Shown here piece after piece: positions 8,347 to 15,258 of a DNA stretch of 64,000 nt. The position numbers and the translations under genes were made by a program. Every line of letters starts with the position of its first letter. Within the stretch, counting starts at the first letter, position 1. The notes under the pieces are model-generated. The model was not told the DNA's origin and ran no database searches. It saw nothing but the letters and a program-made list of their open reading frames with translations. Source of the stretch: a virus; IMG/VR virus record IMGVR_UViG_3300028177_000004, positions 16,232 through 80,231 of that record, one strand, 5' to 3'.

Positions 8347-8874
8347 CTAGAAGATGTCGGCAGTTCCACCGATGGGGGTCATGGGTACGGTTCCGACATC
8401 TCCGAGATCTTTTTCAGACTTTTCAGAGGTGTCCGCTGAATCCAACTGGTTTGGTGACACCTGAGACGCACTCTCTAACTTTTCGAGCAGTTCGAGCACA
8501 CCAGATAAATGGGTGATATCACTATGGTTTTTGACGTTTTGTAGGTCGATTTTGTAAACATTTTTGCGGTTGACTTTTGTCTTTGTAATCAGCCCTGATT
8601 CTGCAAGGGTTTTAACAGTTTTATCGACGAGGGTTTCACTACACCCCAAATACACCGAAATCGCCCTCTGGGTGAGGGTCGGGTCTTCGATAATGGCCGC
8701 TAGTACCTTCCCAGCAGTCGACATCAAGGATACCGACTCATCTTGGTGGTATCTGAATAGCTTTGTCCGGTCAAGAACGCGCATCAAATCCTCAACGGCG
8801 GCTGATTCAACTGGCTGAGAGACGGCTTCCGCCAAAGCGTTGCGTAATTCCCTAGAAGAGAGGTTACTGCTCAT
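8347..8874 (-). CDS. MarR-type winged-helix transcriptional regulator
   Basis: 175 residues from ATG 8874 (an upstream ATG at 8904 would add 10). Residues about 45-115 hold the wHTH signature LAAIIEDPTLTQRAISVYLGCSETLVDKTVKTLAESGLITKTK (in segments). The C-terminal 60 residues are acidic and low-complexity. It probably controls the divergent operon starting at 8966, or early/late switching. The intergenic space of 90 bp is the natural operator location. Confidence 0.65.
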   Translation of the reverse strand: MSSNLSSRELRNALAEAVSQPVESAAVEDLMRVLDRTKLFRYHQDESVSLMSTAGKVLAAIIEDPTLTQRAISVYLGCSETLVDKTVKTLAESGLITKTKVNRKNVYKIDLQNVKNHSDITHLSGVLELLEKLESASQVSPNQLDSADTSEKSEKDLGDVGTVPMTPIGGTADIF

Positions 8875-8965
8875 AATGTACTCATCATAGCCTTGTCCGC
8901 ACACGGACCCCGCCGATGTAATAACATATAAGTAGTTCGCTGCAGGCCATCATTTGGAGATTACC

Positions 8966-9244
8966 ATGCTCAAAGACAAACTCACTGAAATACTCGAATC
9001 ACCGAGCAATCAGTGGAATTGTCGAATGCCGCAGGTCTTCCGCCAACAGGATGAAGAAACCCGCATCATGCTGCGCACTGTCCTCAAGGGACCAGCATCC
9101 ACCCGGTCTATCACCACTGCATTAAACGTCGAAGGACACAAGGTGTCGAGAGATGCCGTTGACCACGCCCGAAGAATCCTCAAAGGACAACTCAAATGCA
9201 GTTGTCTTCTTCTCTTGACTGAAGGTGCCTCAGAAAATGAGTGA
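8966..9244 (+). CDS. Unknown small protein, possible helix-turn-helix
   Basis: 92 residues with GGAG 6 nt before ATG 8966. The central segment (GPASTRSITTALNVEGHKVSRDAVDHARRIL) looks like a helix-turn-helix. No family assigned. It overlaps the metallophosphoesterase gene start (9237) by 8 nt, so the two are co-translated. Confidence 0.55.
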   Translation: MLKDKLTEILESPSNQWNCRMPQVFRQQDEETRIMLRTVLKGPASTRSITTALNVEGHKVSRDAVDHARRILKGQLKCSCLLLLTEGASENE

Positions 9245-10478
9245 TTCCCTTAGGAAGCGCCTTGCAGCAGTCGAGGGTCAAGCCGAAATGCAGGATGCAG
9301 TCAAAAGCAAGATTGCTCCTCCCGGCTGGGAACCCGGAGTTGTCTGGGACGGCGAAAAGGGAGAACTCACCACAAATACCGTGTACGACACGGTCGGCGA
9401 CTGGGATGAACTCCTAGCAGAACGAGGATTAGATCCTGCTATCTACGAAATCGTCGGCGACACAATCAGGTGGACCAGCTACGACGGCTGGAAACGAGAC
9501 GCCCCCGGAGAAGAGGCGTACAGCACCATCTGCTATTCGTACAAAACGGAAATTCGTTTAAGAGCTCACGTCATTAACCAGCAACCCATTCCGGAAGACG
9601 TATATCAGGAAGTTCGAAAGGCCAAAAAGAGCAAAAAGAAGGCCCCTAAGGGAGACACTCATTTTGTCGTTGCACTGAGCGACTGGCAAATGGGCAATCG
9701 CGATGGAGGCGGAGTTGAAGAACAAGCAGAGAAGATCTCAAACCTTGTCGAAGCCATCCCAGATCGGATACAAAACCTTCGAGATAGCGGTCATAATATC
9801 GGGCATGTTGTTATCGCTGGCTTGGGTGATCTTGTCGAAGGCACCTGCGGCCATTACCCAGCCCAACAGTTCCGAATTGAAGTCGACCGACGCGAACAAC
9901 TCAAACTCGTCCGGCGCGGGGTACGCGACATCATCCTTTCCACGGCCCCTACCGTAGACAAAATGACGGTGCTAGCCGTCGGCGGCAACCATGGAGAGAA
10001 CCGTGGCAACGGTGGCGGCAAAGGGTTCACCACCACAGGAGACAACGACGACGTAGCCGTATTTGAGCAAATCGCAGAAATCTTTTCCGTAAACAACAAA
10101 GCATTCGGACACGTCGGATTCAAGCTGCCACTAGACCAGCTAACCCTAAGTATCGAACTCGCAGGCCACATCGTCGGATTTACCCACGGACACCTCAGCA
10201 AAGCAGGAGCAAACGCCGCGCAAGCTGTCTGGACATGGTGGTCTAAACAGGCCATGGGACGCGCCCATAAAGGTGTCGCTGATGCAGACGTGTTGATAAC
10301 CGGCCACTATCACCACCTCAATGTCAAAGAACAAGAAGGTAGAGCCCTCATAATCGCCCCAAGCCTCACCAAAGTAGGAGAATACTTCCAAGACTCCATG
10401 GGAGTTAAGACCCGGCCCGGAACCCTCAACTTCACAGTTGATGCTGACGGCTGGAACAACCTGCACCTCATCAACTAA
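9237..10478 (+). CDS. Calcineurin-like metallophosphoesterase
   Basis: 413 residues. The metal-binding signature is complete: SDWQMG (D149), GDLVEG (D198), GNHGEN (N251-H252), FTHGH (H317/H319) and GHYHH (356-360). About 135 N-terminal residues precede it, including a basic KAKKSKKKAPK linker. Relatives are frequent in actinobacteriophages and resemble Mre11/SbcD-type nucleases, so a DNA end-processing or nucleotide phosphatase role is likely. The start is the ATG overlapping the upstream stop. Confidence 0.8.
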   Translation: MSDSLRKRLAAVEGQAEMQDAVKSKIAPPGWEPGVVWDGEKGELTTNTVYDTVGDWDELLAERGLDPAIYEIVGDTIRWTSYDGWKRDAPGEEAYSTICYSYKTEIRLRAHVINQQPIPEDVYQEVRKAKKSKKKAPKGDTHFVVALSDWQMGNRDGGGVEEQAEKISNLVEAIPDRIQNLRDSGHNIGHVVIAGLGDLVEGTCGHYPAQQFRIEVDRREQLKLVRRGVRDIILSTAPTVDKMTVLAVGGNHGENRGNGGGKGFTTTGDNDDVAVFEQIAEIFSVNNKAFGHVGFKLPLDQLTLSIELAGHIVGFTHGHLSKAGANAAQAVWTWWSKQAMGRAHKGVADADVLITGHYHHLNVKEQEGRALIIAPSLTKVGEYFQDSMGVKTRPGTLNFTVDADGWNNLHLIN

Positions 10479-10567
10479 TGGGCGAAGCGATTCTGGCTCT
10501 TTTCGCAGTTGCAGCAGCCTTCGGTGCATGGGCATGGTCCCTCGGACAATGGCCTAATGGGTCGTGA
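10478..10567 (+). CDS. Tiny membrane peptide, 29 residues, coupled on both sides
   Basis: ATG 10478 shares its A with the TAA stop of the phosphoesterase, and its own TGA overlaps the GTG start of the next gene (GTGA). The product is one transmembrane helix (LALFAVAAAFGAWAW) with short tails. Overlaps at both ends are strong evidence that it is translated. Function unknown. Confidence 0.65.
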   Translation: MGEAILALFAVAAAFGAWAWSLGQWPNGS

Positions 10568-10851
10568 CCCCTCAGCAGAACTACCTACACATGAAGCTTC
10601 GAGAGAGCCATGAAGAGATCGACCGACTTAAAGAAGAACTCGAAGCCAAGAATAAAGCCGCGCAGAATCCTTCAATGATTGCAAAGGCAGAGGGAGACTC
10701 CCCTACAGGGGACAACACTTACTCTCTTGGTGACTATGAGCCCTGTAAAGACATGGGAATGGACTGGTACACGAAAAGGATCATGTATCTGGTTGACCAA
10801 AACAACCATCTCACAGACCTATTAAAAGCACACGAAAACACCAGAACATAA
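10564..10851 (+). CDS. Unknown coiled-coil protein
   Basis: 95 residues, GTG start overlapping the upstream TGA. The first 35 residues form a heptad-like helix (LRESHEEIDRLKEELEAKNK), and a second helix covers the C-terminus (YLVDQNNHLTDLLKAHE). No family recognised. Its stop is fused to the WhiB start, so it belongs to the same operon. Confidence 0.65.
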   Translation: MTPQQNYLHMKLRESHEEIDRLKEELEAKNKAAQNPSMIAKAEGDSPTGDNTYSLGDYEPCKDMGMDWYTKRIMYLVDQNNHLTDLLKAHENTRT

Positions 10852-11168
10852 TGTCCGAGAAAAAAGACCCACCCACTAACCCACTAGCTATACACCGATA
10901 CAAGTGGATGGACGAAGGAAACTGTAAAGGACAAACCCACCTCATGTTCCCCAAGGAACACAAGGATATTACTTACATAGCCGAAGCAAGAGCCCTCTGC
11001 GAAAACTGCCCCCAAAAAAAACCCTGCCTAGAATACGCCCTCGAATACCCACCTGCAGACATGCACGGAGTATGGGCCGGAATGACCTCAAGACAACTCG
11101 CAGCAGAACAAAAACGACGAGGCGTCAAACCAACAAGACCAACCCTCAGTCAAATGTGGTTTGCGTAA
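10851..11168 (+). CDS. WhiB-family iron-sulfur transcription factor (first of three)
   Basis: 105 residues with the four [4Fe-4S]-ligand cysteines C25, C50, C53 and C59 (CENCPQKKPC) and the GVWAG turn (73-77), followed by the basic RRGVK helix. WhiB proteins are found in Actinobacteria and their phages, where they act with the primary sigma factor; mycophage TM4 WhiB down-regulates host whiB2. It is the last gene of the 8966-11168 operon. Confidence 0.9.
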   Translation: MSEKKDPPTNPLAIHRYKWMDEGNCKGQTHLMFPKEHKDITYIAEARALCENCPQKKPCLEYALEYPPADMHGVWAGMTSRQLAAEQKRRGVKPTRPTLSQMWFA

Positions 11169-11598
11169 CCACCTGCAAAATCACCGCATCATCAGGACCA
11201 AACACATCCTCGATGACCCCCTTCACCTCAGACCACTCCAACCCCCCAATACCACAACCAATCTGAGGAATATTCATAGTCTTCACCTCATTCTCCTTCA
11301 TGTGATCCCGCATCTTCGCCAAAGCATCCGCCAAAAACCCCAGCTTCGCATTAGCACCCGGCTCCGCCTGAGAAAACAGGTTATACACCCAAAACGTCTC
11401 GAAATCACAAGGGAAGATGTCTCCACCCTCAAACGTCCCCTGAAGACAGGCCATCTTATAGACCTCCTTCATATCAGGAAGACGCCCAAACACATCAGCA
11501 GCCAAACCACCAATACTCCCCCGAGTATTCACACCATGACAAAAGCCATCAGCAGGCAACTCAAACAGTGAAGTCTCCTCATGATAAGTAACAGCCAT
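11146..11598 (-). CDS. Macro-domain protein (ADP-ribose binding/hydrolysis)
   Basis: 150 residues matching the macro domain: FCHGVNTRGSIGGLAADVF near the N-terminus (nucleotide-binding loop 1), YNLFSQAEPGANA in the middle, and IPQIGCGIGGLEW (loop 2, GxGxGG-like). Such proteins bind or hydrolyse ADP-ribose, ADP-ribose-1''-phosphate or ADP-ribosylated DNA/protein. It ends convergently, overlapping the WhiB gene by 23 nt. In a phage it may counter ADP-ribosylation-based defence, which is inference. Confidence 0.75.
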   Translation of the reverse strand: MAVTYHEETSLFELPADGFCHGVNTRGSIGGLAADVFGRLPDMKEVYKMACLQGTFEGGDIFPCDFETFWVYNLFSQAEPGANAKLGFLADALAKMRDHMKENEVKTMNIPQIGCGIGGLEWSEVKGVIEDVFGPDDAVILQVVTQTTFD

Positions 11599-11603
11599 AA
11601 GGA

Positions 11604-11948
11604 TCAGCCTACCCTCAAATTACAAGTAGCACAAACCTTCATAACCCCAAACGTTTCCACCACCATGTCACACTCCACCTCACCACAAGGCTGAAGAAGG
11701 TTCTCACCCCTCAAATATGCCCGCAAATGCGCGTCAATTGTTGGCAGCTCGATTTTTGTCGTTGTAGGAGGCGGAATACCTTGTTCGTTACGCATTGTTA
11801 CCCATACGCAGTATTTGATGTATTCGCTTAGGGAGAGGTTTTCTTTCTTTGCCGCTTTTAGGATTTTGTTTTTTTCTTTTCCTGTTACCCGGAGCACGAT
11901 GTTGTAGAGGCGTGATGGGTATTTTGCGGGCTTGGCGTTAGCTGGCAT
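11604..11948 (-). CDS. Ribbon-helix-helix-like DNA-binding protein with C-terminal zinc ribbon
   Basis: 114 residues. The N-terminal half (YNIVLRVTGKEKNKILKAAKKENLSLSEYI, in pieces) has the strand-helix-helix pattern of RHH/Arc-type proteins. The C-terminus has C-x4-C and C-x2-C (CGEVEC, CATC). Its ATG overlaps the upstream RHH gene by 11 nt. Confidence 0.55.
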   Translation of the reverse strand: MPANAKPAKYPSRLYNIVLRVTGKEKNKILKAAKKENLSLSEYIKYCVWVTMRNEQGIPPPTTTKIELPTIDAHLRAYLRGENLLQPCGEVECDMVVETFGVMKVCATCNLRVG

Positions 11949-12108
11949 CGCGTTCTACTAGCGTTTGGATGTATTCGGTGATGGTCATTCCGTAGGCGGC
12001 GGCTTGGTCTAGCACTGTCTGTTTGAATTCAGCAGGCACCTTCATGGTTATGGACGATTTGCCGCCGTTTGGTACGACTGGTGGCCGTCCTACGTTACGT
12101 TTCATCAT
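11938..12108 (-). CDS. Small ribbon-helix-helix protein, 56 residues
   Basis: Begins MMKRNVGRPPVVPNGG; the next part (SSITMKVPAEFKQTVLDQAA, then MTITEYIQTLV) is a clear strand-helix-helix RHH fold of the kind found in antitoxins and Arc-type repressors. It overlaps the genes on both sides (11 and 14 nt). A copy of the CTTTCCACCACCGT motif lies 12 nt upstream of its start. Confidence 0.6.
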   Translation of the reverse strand: MMKRNVGRPPVVPNGGKSSITMKVPAEFKQTVLDQAAAYGMTITEYIQTLVERDAS

Positions 12109-12595
12109 CTGAATCGTTCCTTTCCACCACCGTCACACTGAACGCTGTCTCTTGCCAGCTTTCGACGTGTCTTTGGTAGGCTTCGAGCACGAATTGGCGA
12201 TCGCCGTTCGTGTTCATGGAATAGGCGGAAGCCCCGAGTTCGGACATGGTGTTTTGAACACATTCGTGTTCGGATATTTCTTTCGGGAGTTTTAGTGGGA
12301 CACCGGAGTGCTTGCTCCTTATAAGGTCTTGTAGATAGCTCCACATTTGTTGGGATGTTGGTGGCGGGTTTTTTATTCGGGTTTTAAAGTACTGACGCCG
12401 CAATGCCCCCGGATTCGGCATGTACTTTTGTAGGGTACAAAGAGTGGTGAGTTCTTTTCGGGTTTCTTTTTCGGGTAAATCCTGCAGGAGTGCCCACCAA
12501 GCAGCAAAGATCACCTTCTCCTCCGAAGGCAACAAATCCCGATTAAACGACGCATACACCAACCGTACCAACTGTGCCAACTCAGCCTTAGTCAC
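12095..12595 (-). CDS. Putative helicase-loader-like replication protein
   Basis: 166 residues. The first 80 (LVRLVYASFNRDL, FAAWWALLQDL, YMPNPGALRRQYF) recall the all-helical loader/inhibitor domain of phage G39P-type helicase loaders, where a W-x-x-x-L core and a Pro-containing loop are typical. It lies in a four-gene cluster ending with a replication-initiation-like protein. The assignment rests on pattern similarity and neighbours only. Confidence 0.4.
   Translation of the reverse strand: MTKAELAQLVRLVYASFNRDLLPSEEKVIFAAWWALLQDLPEKETRKELTTLCTLQKYMPNPGALRRQYFKTRIKNPPPTSQQMWSYLQDLIRSKHSGVPLKLPKEISEHECVQNTMSELGASAYSMNTNGDRQFVLEAYQRHVESWQETAFSVTVVERNDSDDET
12120..12133 (+). repeat. Dispersed motif copy 1 (CTTTCCACCACCGT)
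   Basis: Exact copy lying in the 3' end of the helicase-loader-like gene and just upstream of the RHH gene that starts at 12108. Confidence 0.75.
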
Positions 12596-13008
12596 CAGCT
12601 ATCACCCCCGGCGTCCCGCACATAGCTTAAAAACCGCTCGACGTGGTCCTGATCCCGGAAGATCAACTCAATATCGTCGTAGCGCTTATTCTGCTTATTC
12701 CGCCCCATATGGAAATCGCTGGTTGCGCAACCGTCGACAGCAAGCTTGCATTCCTCGACCCCATAGTCGGCGATAGCACTGGCAACCTTAAGCCATCTCT
12801 TGGCATCGAGAGCTGGAACCCGCTTCTTCCCCGGACGCATCGTTGAGCACCAGTACTCATAAAGCTCTTGGACTTCGGCTTCAGGTACTTTTTCGGCTTT
12901 TGCCAGCTGCTGGCGGGTGAGCTTCGAAGGTCCTCGTGTTTTCTTAGTGGCCACGAGCTCCCCTGTGATAGTCAGCTGATCCATGGATTTCAGTATATTC
13001 ATGACCAT
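12592..13008 (-). CDS. Replication-initiation-like protein (C-terminal domain)
   Basis: 138 residues. The second half (LAVDGCATSDFHMGRN, YDDIELIFRDQDHVERFL) closely follows the terminal motif seen in many phage replication-initiation/DnaD-like proteins, where GxxxSxxHxGxN is followed by an acidic-aromatic helix. The first 50 residues are basic and could bind DNA. It is the first gene of the leftward cluster, next to a 475-bp palindrome-rich region that may be an origin. A 4-nt ATGA-type overlap couples it to the next gene. Confidence 0.5.
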   Translation of the reverse strand: MVMNILKSMDQLTITGELVATKKTRGPSKLTRQQLAKAEKVPEAEVQELYEYWCSTMRPGKKRVPALDAKRWLKVASAIADYGVEECKLAVDGCATSDFHMGRNKQNKRYDDIELIFRDQDHVERFLSYVRDAGGDSW

Positions 13009-13483
13009 AGCTGATTTCCACCGCGTTGAAGGAAAACTAATCGGTTCCTTCTACATTTATTCAATGTAAATCCCTTTGTCCCTCTTTGGAGGGGGTCTGG
13101 GGGAACCTTTAGAAATGCCCAAACTTATTTTGGGGCAGGCTTCCGCAGAACTTGTATTTACAAGGTGTAGGTGGCTATGAAGGTGAGGTACCTCTAATTG
13201 CTCGTCCTTGACACTACATCAGTTCGCGCAGCTGCGCAAGTCAAAATATCAAAAAGTTTTCGATAGCACCGCCGAGCCCTGTATTTGCAGGCGTATGGTA
13301 TTATTTATTTGACCGACCGAAGTCTCCTTTCCTTCGTCGGGCTGAATGGGGATCGAGTTCTGGGTGCTGTGTGGTTTGCAGGTGGCATCGGCGCCCGGAG
13401 CTCTCCCTTTCCACCACCGTCAGTGCGAAAAACGCACTTTGTGGAAAACTAGCTTTTCTGCAGAAGACTTTTGAGAATTATTC
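13009..13483. other. 475-bp non-coding, palindrome-rich region (candidate origin/operator region)
   Basis: No convincing gene on either strand. Perfect inverted repeats: TACATT/AATGTA (13052-13068), CTTGTA-TT-TACAAG (13151-13164), GCGCAGCTGCGC (13226-13237), AGTGCG/CGCACT (13422-13438) and GAGAAT-T-ATTCTC (13473-13485). TTGACA occurs at 13208-13213 and an AT-rich TATTATTTATTT at about 13299-13310. One copy of the dispersed motif is at 13407. It adjoins replication genes. Either an origin or a multi-operator control region is possible. Confidence 0.45.
13407..13420 (+). repeat. Dispersed motif copy 2 (CTTTCCACCACCGT)
   Basis: Exact copy in the non-coding region, directly before an AGTGCG/CGCACT hairpin. 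Confidence 0.75.
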
Positions 13484-14101
13484 TCACTTCAGGGGGATGA
13501 AGAAAGTCTGATCTTCCCACATGAGGCCGATCGTGCTATAGCCGATCACGTCCATGAGGTTGTCATCTATCGATTCGTTCTCAGGTACCCCCCCGGAGCC
13601 CCGCAGCTCGGCGAGGTGCTCCAATCGAGCGACCTTGTCGTGCATTCGAATCATGAGGCCAATGCGCCCAAAGCGGGAGATGTTCTCAGTGCCGTAGTCT
13701 CGTTGTTTGCGCACGAGAAGCTGTGCCACTTCGTGGGCTGCCGCGACGGGGCTACCGGGTAGAGCTCCCCGGTCTTGAAGTACTTCGCAAGCCGAGGCAG
13801 CTAGGTATTCCCAGATCTGTTCAAAAACTGGAGAATAGGCATCTCGTGTGCCACCCCCCGGGCCTGCAGAACCCAAGTATTCATTAATCAGAAGGTCGAC
13901 CTTTTGGCGAATTTGCTGAAGCTGATCGGAGTCGGAAAGTTGTTTTTCGGAGGTGCTAGCTACAGTGCTGGCAGCGGAATCTTCACTTTTTTTGGATTGT
14001 TCTGCAGCTCCGGGTGACCTGCGAAAACTGTGTAAAAGCTTGTTTTCGCACGAGTCTTCCCAAGAGCCTGCGGGGACACGCATGCCTTTTGGTCCAATCA
14101 C
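13484..14101 (-). CDS. Nmad1/DUF1599-like protein (nucleotide-modification-associated)
   Basis: 205 residues. The C-terminal 90 carry the signature LLVRKQRDYGTENISRFG, then MIRMHDKVARLEHL and NESIDDNLMDVIGYSTIG, which matches the DUF1599/Nmad1 helical domain related to MazG-type all-alpha NTP pyrophosphohydrolases. Such phage proteins are thought to act on nucleotides, possibly with hypermodified bases. The N-terminal half is low-complexity. Coupled to the upstream gene by a 4-nt overlap. Confidence 0.65.
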   Translation of the reverse strand: MIGPKGMRVPAGSWEDSCENKLLHSFRRSPGAAEQSKKSEDSAASTVASTSEKQLSDSDQLQQIRQKVDLLINEYLGSAGPGGGTRDAYSPVFEQIWEYLAASACEVLQDRGALPGSPVAAAHEVAQLLVRKQRDYGTENISRFGRIGLMIRMHDKVARLEHLAELRGSGGVPENESIDDNLMDVIGYSTIGLMWEDQTFFIPLK

Positions 14102-14538
14102 TCGTTATGCCCTACATCTAATAACTGTTCCCATCTAGCGGGTTCAGCCGAATCGGCCAGCTGGGATGCTTGGGTAGCTAGGGAATCAAAGAACTTTTGC
14201 CATTCCTTTTCGCAGAGCTCTGGGTCGGGGTAGAGATTTTTGTAGCTTTCTACCGTCTCTTGGAGATATTCCGTCGCCACAGCAAACAAGATAACAGTTG
14301 GATTAGAGGAAGGCAAGAGAACTGGGCCGTCTTCACCAAGGGAGCTCCTCGATGCGTTTAAGCATTTAATTACACTTGTTCCGTTCGAACCGCAGAAGAC
14401 AACGTCTTGTTCCTTATTGGTTGTACTGAATAGTTCGTATACAAGGACGTTGAGGAGCTCGTGCAGCTGATCTTTCTGTTCTTTTGGTAGAGAATTGATG
14501 AAATCCATCATTTGCTGCTCATCGAACTCTTCATCCAT
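14098..14538 (-). CDS. Unknown acidic helical protein
   Basis: 146 residues, rich in Glu/Asp and Leu, with no recognised motif. It is the first gene of a two-gene leftward unit with the Nmad1-like protein (ATGA overlap). A copy of the dispersed motif, read on this strand as ACGGTGGTGGAAAG, ends two bases before its ATG, where a ribosome-binding site would be. Confidence 0.6.
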   Translation of the reverse strand: MDEEFDEQQMMDFINSLPKEQKDQLHELLNVLVYELFSTTNKEQDVVFCGSNGTSVIKCLNASRSSLGEDGPVLLPSSNPTVILFAVATEYLQETVESYKNLYPDPELCEKEWQKFFDSLATQASQLADSAEPARWEQLLDVGHNE

Positions 14539-14540
14539 TG

Positions 14541-14554
14541 CTTTCCACCACCGT
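14541..14554 (+). repeat. Dispersed motif copy 3 (CTTTCCACCACCGT)
   Basis: Exact copy between two divergent genes; its minus-strand reading abuts the ATG at 14538. Confidence 0.75.
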
Positions 14555-14605
14555 AGCTAGGAACTCGGGTTGCTTCACGAGATTTCTCCCACTATTGTAG
14601 ACGTT

Positions 14606-14974
14606 ATGAATCACGATCAAAGATTCCTTTTGTACATTCGGGCGCTCAACCAGTTCCGACTGCGAGAAGGACACGTCAAAGTCCCGGCAATCCATGTGGA
14701 AGTTCTGGATGAGGAAAGGCTCACTCTTGGCAATTGGGCAAACTACACCCGCCAGAGGAAACGTAGGGGAGAGCTTCCTCCTGAGAGGGTGCGTTCTTTG
14801 GAGATGTTCCCCGGTTGGGAGTGGGGACCGTTGCGTCCCGGGCCTCCCAGAAAAGAGAACAGAGACAAGAACATCAGACAAGCTCGTCTTCGAGGACAGT
14901 CCTTGTCCCAAATTGCCGACACGTTCGGCCTGAGCAGACAGAGGGTGCACCAAATTGTCACTGAAAACGCCTAA
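14606..14974 (+). CDS. Stand-alone helicase-associated (HA) domain plus helix-turn-helix
   Basis: 122 residues. Residues about 6-70 match the helicase-associated domain (RALNQFRLREGHVKVP, LTLGNWANYTRQRKRRGELP, SLEMFPGWEW), normally found as tandem copies behind helicases. The C-terminus (IRQARLRGQSLSQIADTF, GLSRQRVHQIV) is a sigma-region-4-like HTH. The start is chosen because TATTGT (14593-14598) sits 7 nt before ATG 14606, a predicted leaderless arrangement; a TTG at 14570 is the alternative. A DNA-binding regulator is likely. Confidence 0.65.
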   Translation: MNHDQRFLLYIRALNQFRLREGHVKVPAIHVEVLDEERLTLGNWANYTRQRKRRGELPPERVRSLEMFPGWEWGPLRPGPPRKENRDKNIRQARLRGQSLSQIADTFGLSRQRVHQIVTENA

Positions 14975-15179
14975 TACCGAGAGCCCAGCTGCCGTTTGTT
15001 TGGGTTTCGTCTTCACGGTTCTAATACACGCGCTCGGTTTTTGGCTTTTTGCGAAGCTGCTCGACAGCTCACAGCTTGCTGAAAACTCACTTTCTTGGCA
15101 CGCTGCCGCAGGGATAGCAGCCATCTACATTGCCCTCAAAATGTGGAACGTTGCCCTGTTCGGTAGGAGGAAGAACTGA
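14955..15179 (+). CDS. Small two-helix membrane protein
   Basis: 74 residues from TTG 14955, overlapping the upstream gene by 20 nt. Hydrophobic segments at about 13-34 (VCLGFVFTVLIHALGFWLF) and 48-66, then a basic tail (FGRRKN). Function unknown; the start codon is uncertain. Confidence 0.5.
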   Translation: MSLKTPNTESPAAVCLGFVFTVLIHALGFWLFAKLLDSSQLAENSLSWHAAAGIAAIYIALKMWNVALFGRRKN

Positions 15180-15202
15180 CGCCGGGCCGGAAACACCCGG
15201 CG
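15180..15202. terminator. Hairpin between convergent genes
   Basis: Perfect 7-bp stem CGCCGGG/CCCGGCG with a 9-nt loop, directly after the stop at 15179. No T tract follows, so intrinsic termination is weak or assisted. Confidence 0.45.
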
Positions 15203-15258
15203 CCAGTCCTTCATAAGACTGATGGGATGAAAGGCAGGAACATCCCACCAGCCGACCG

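Noticed and set aside
14531-15124. Long minus-strand open frame (about 197 codons)
   Set aside because: It runs opposite a plus-strand gene with a recognisable HA domain and HTH; its own translation is low-complexity and shows no domain.
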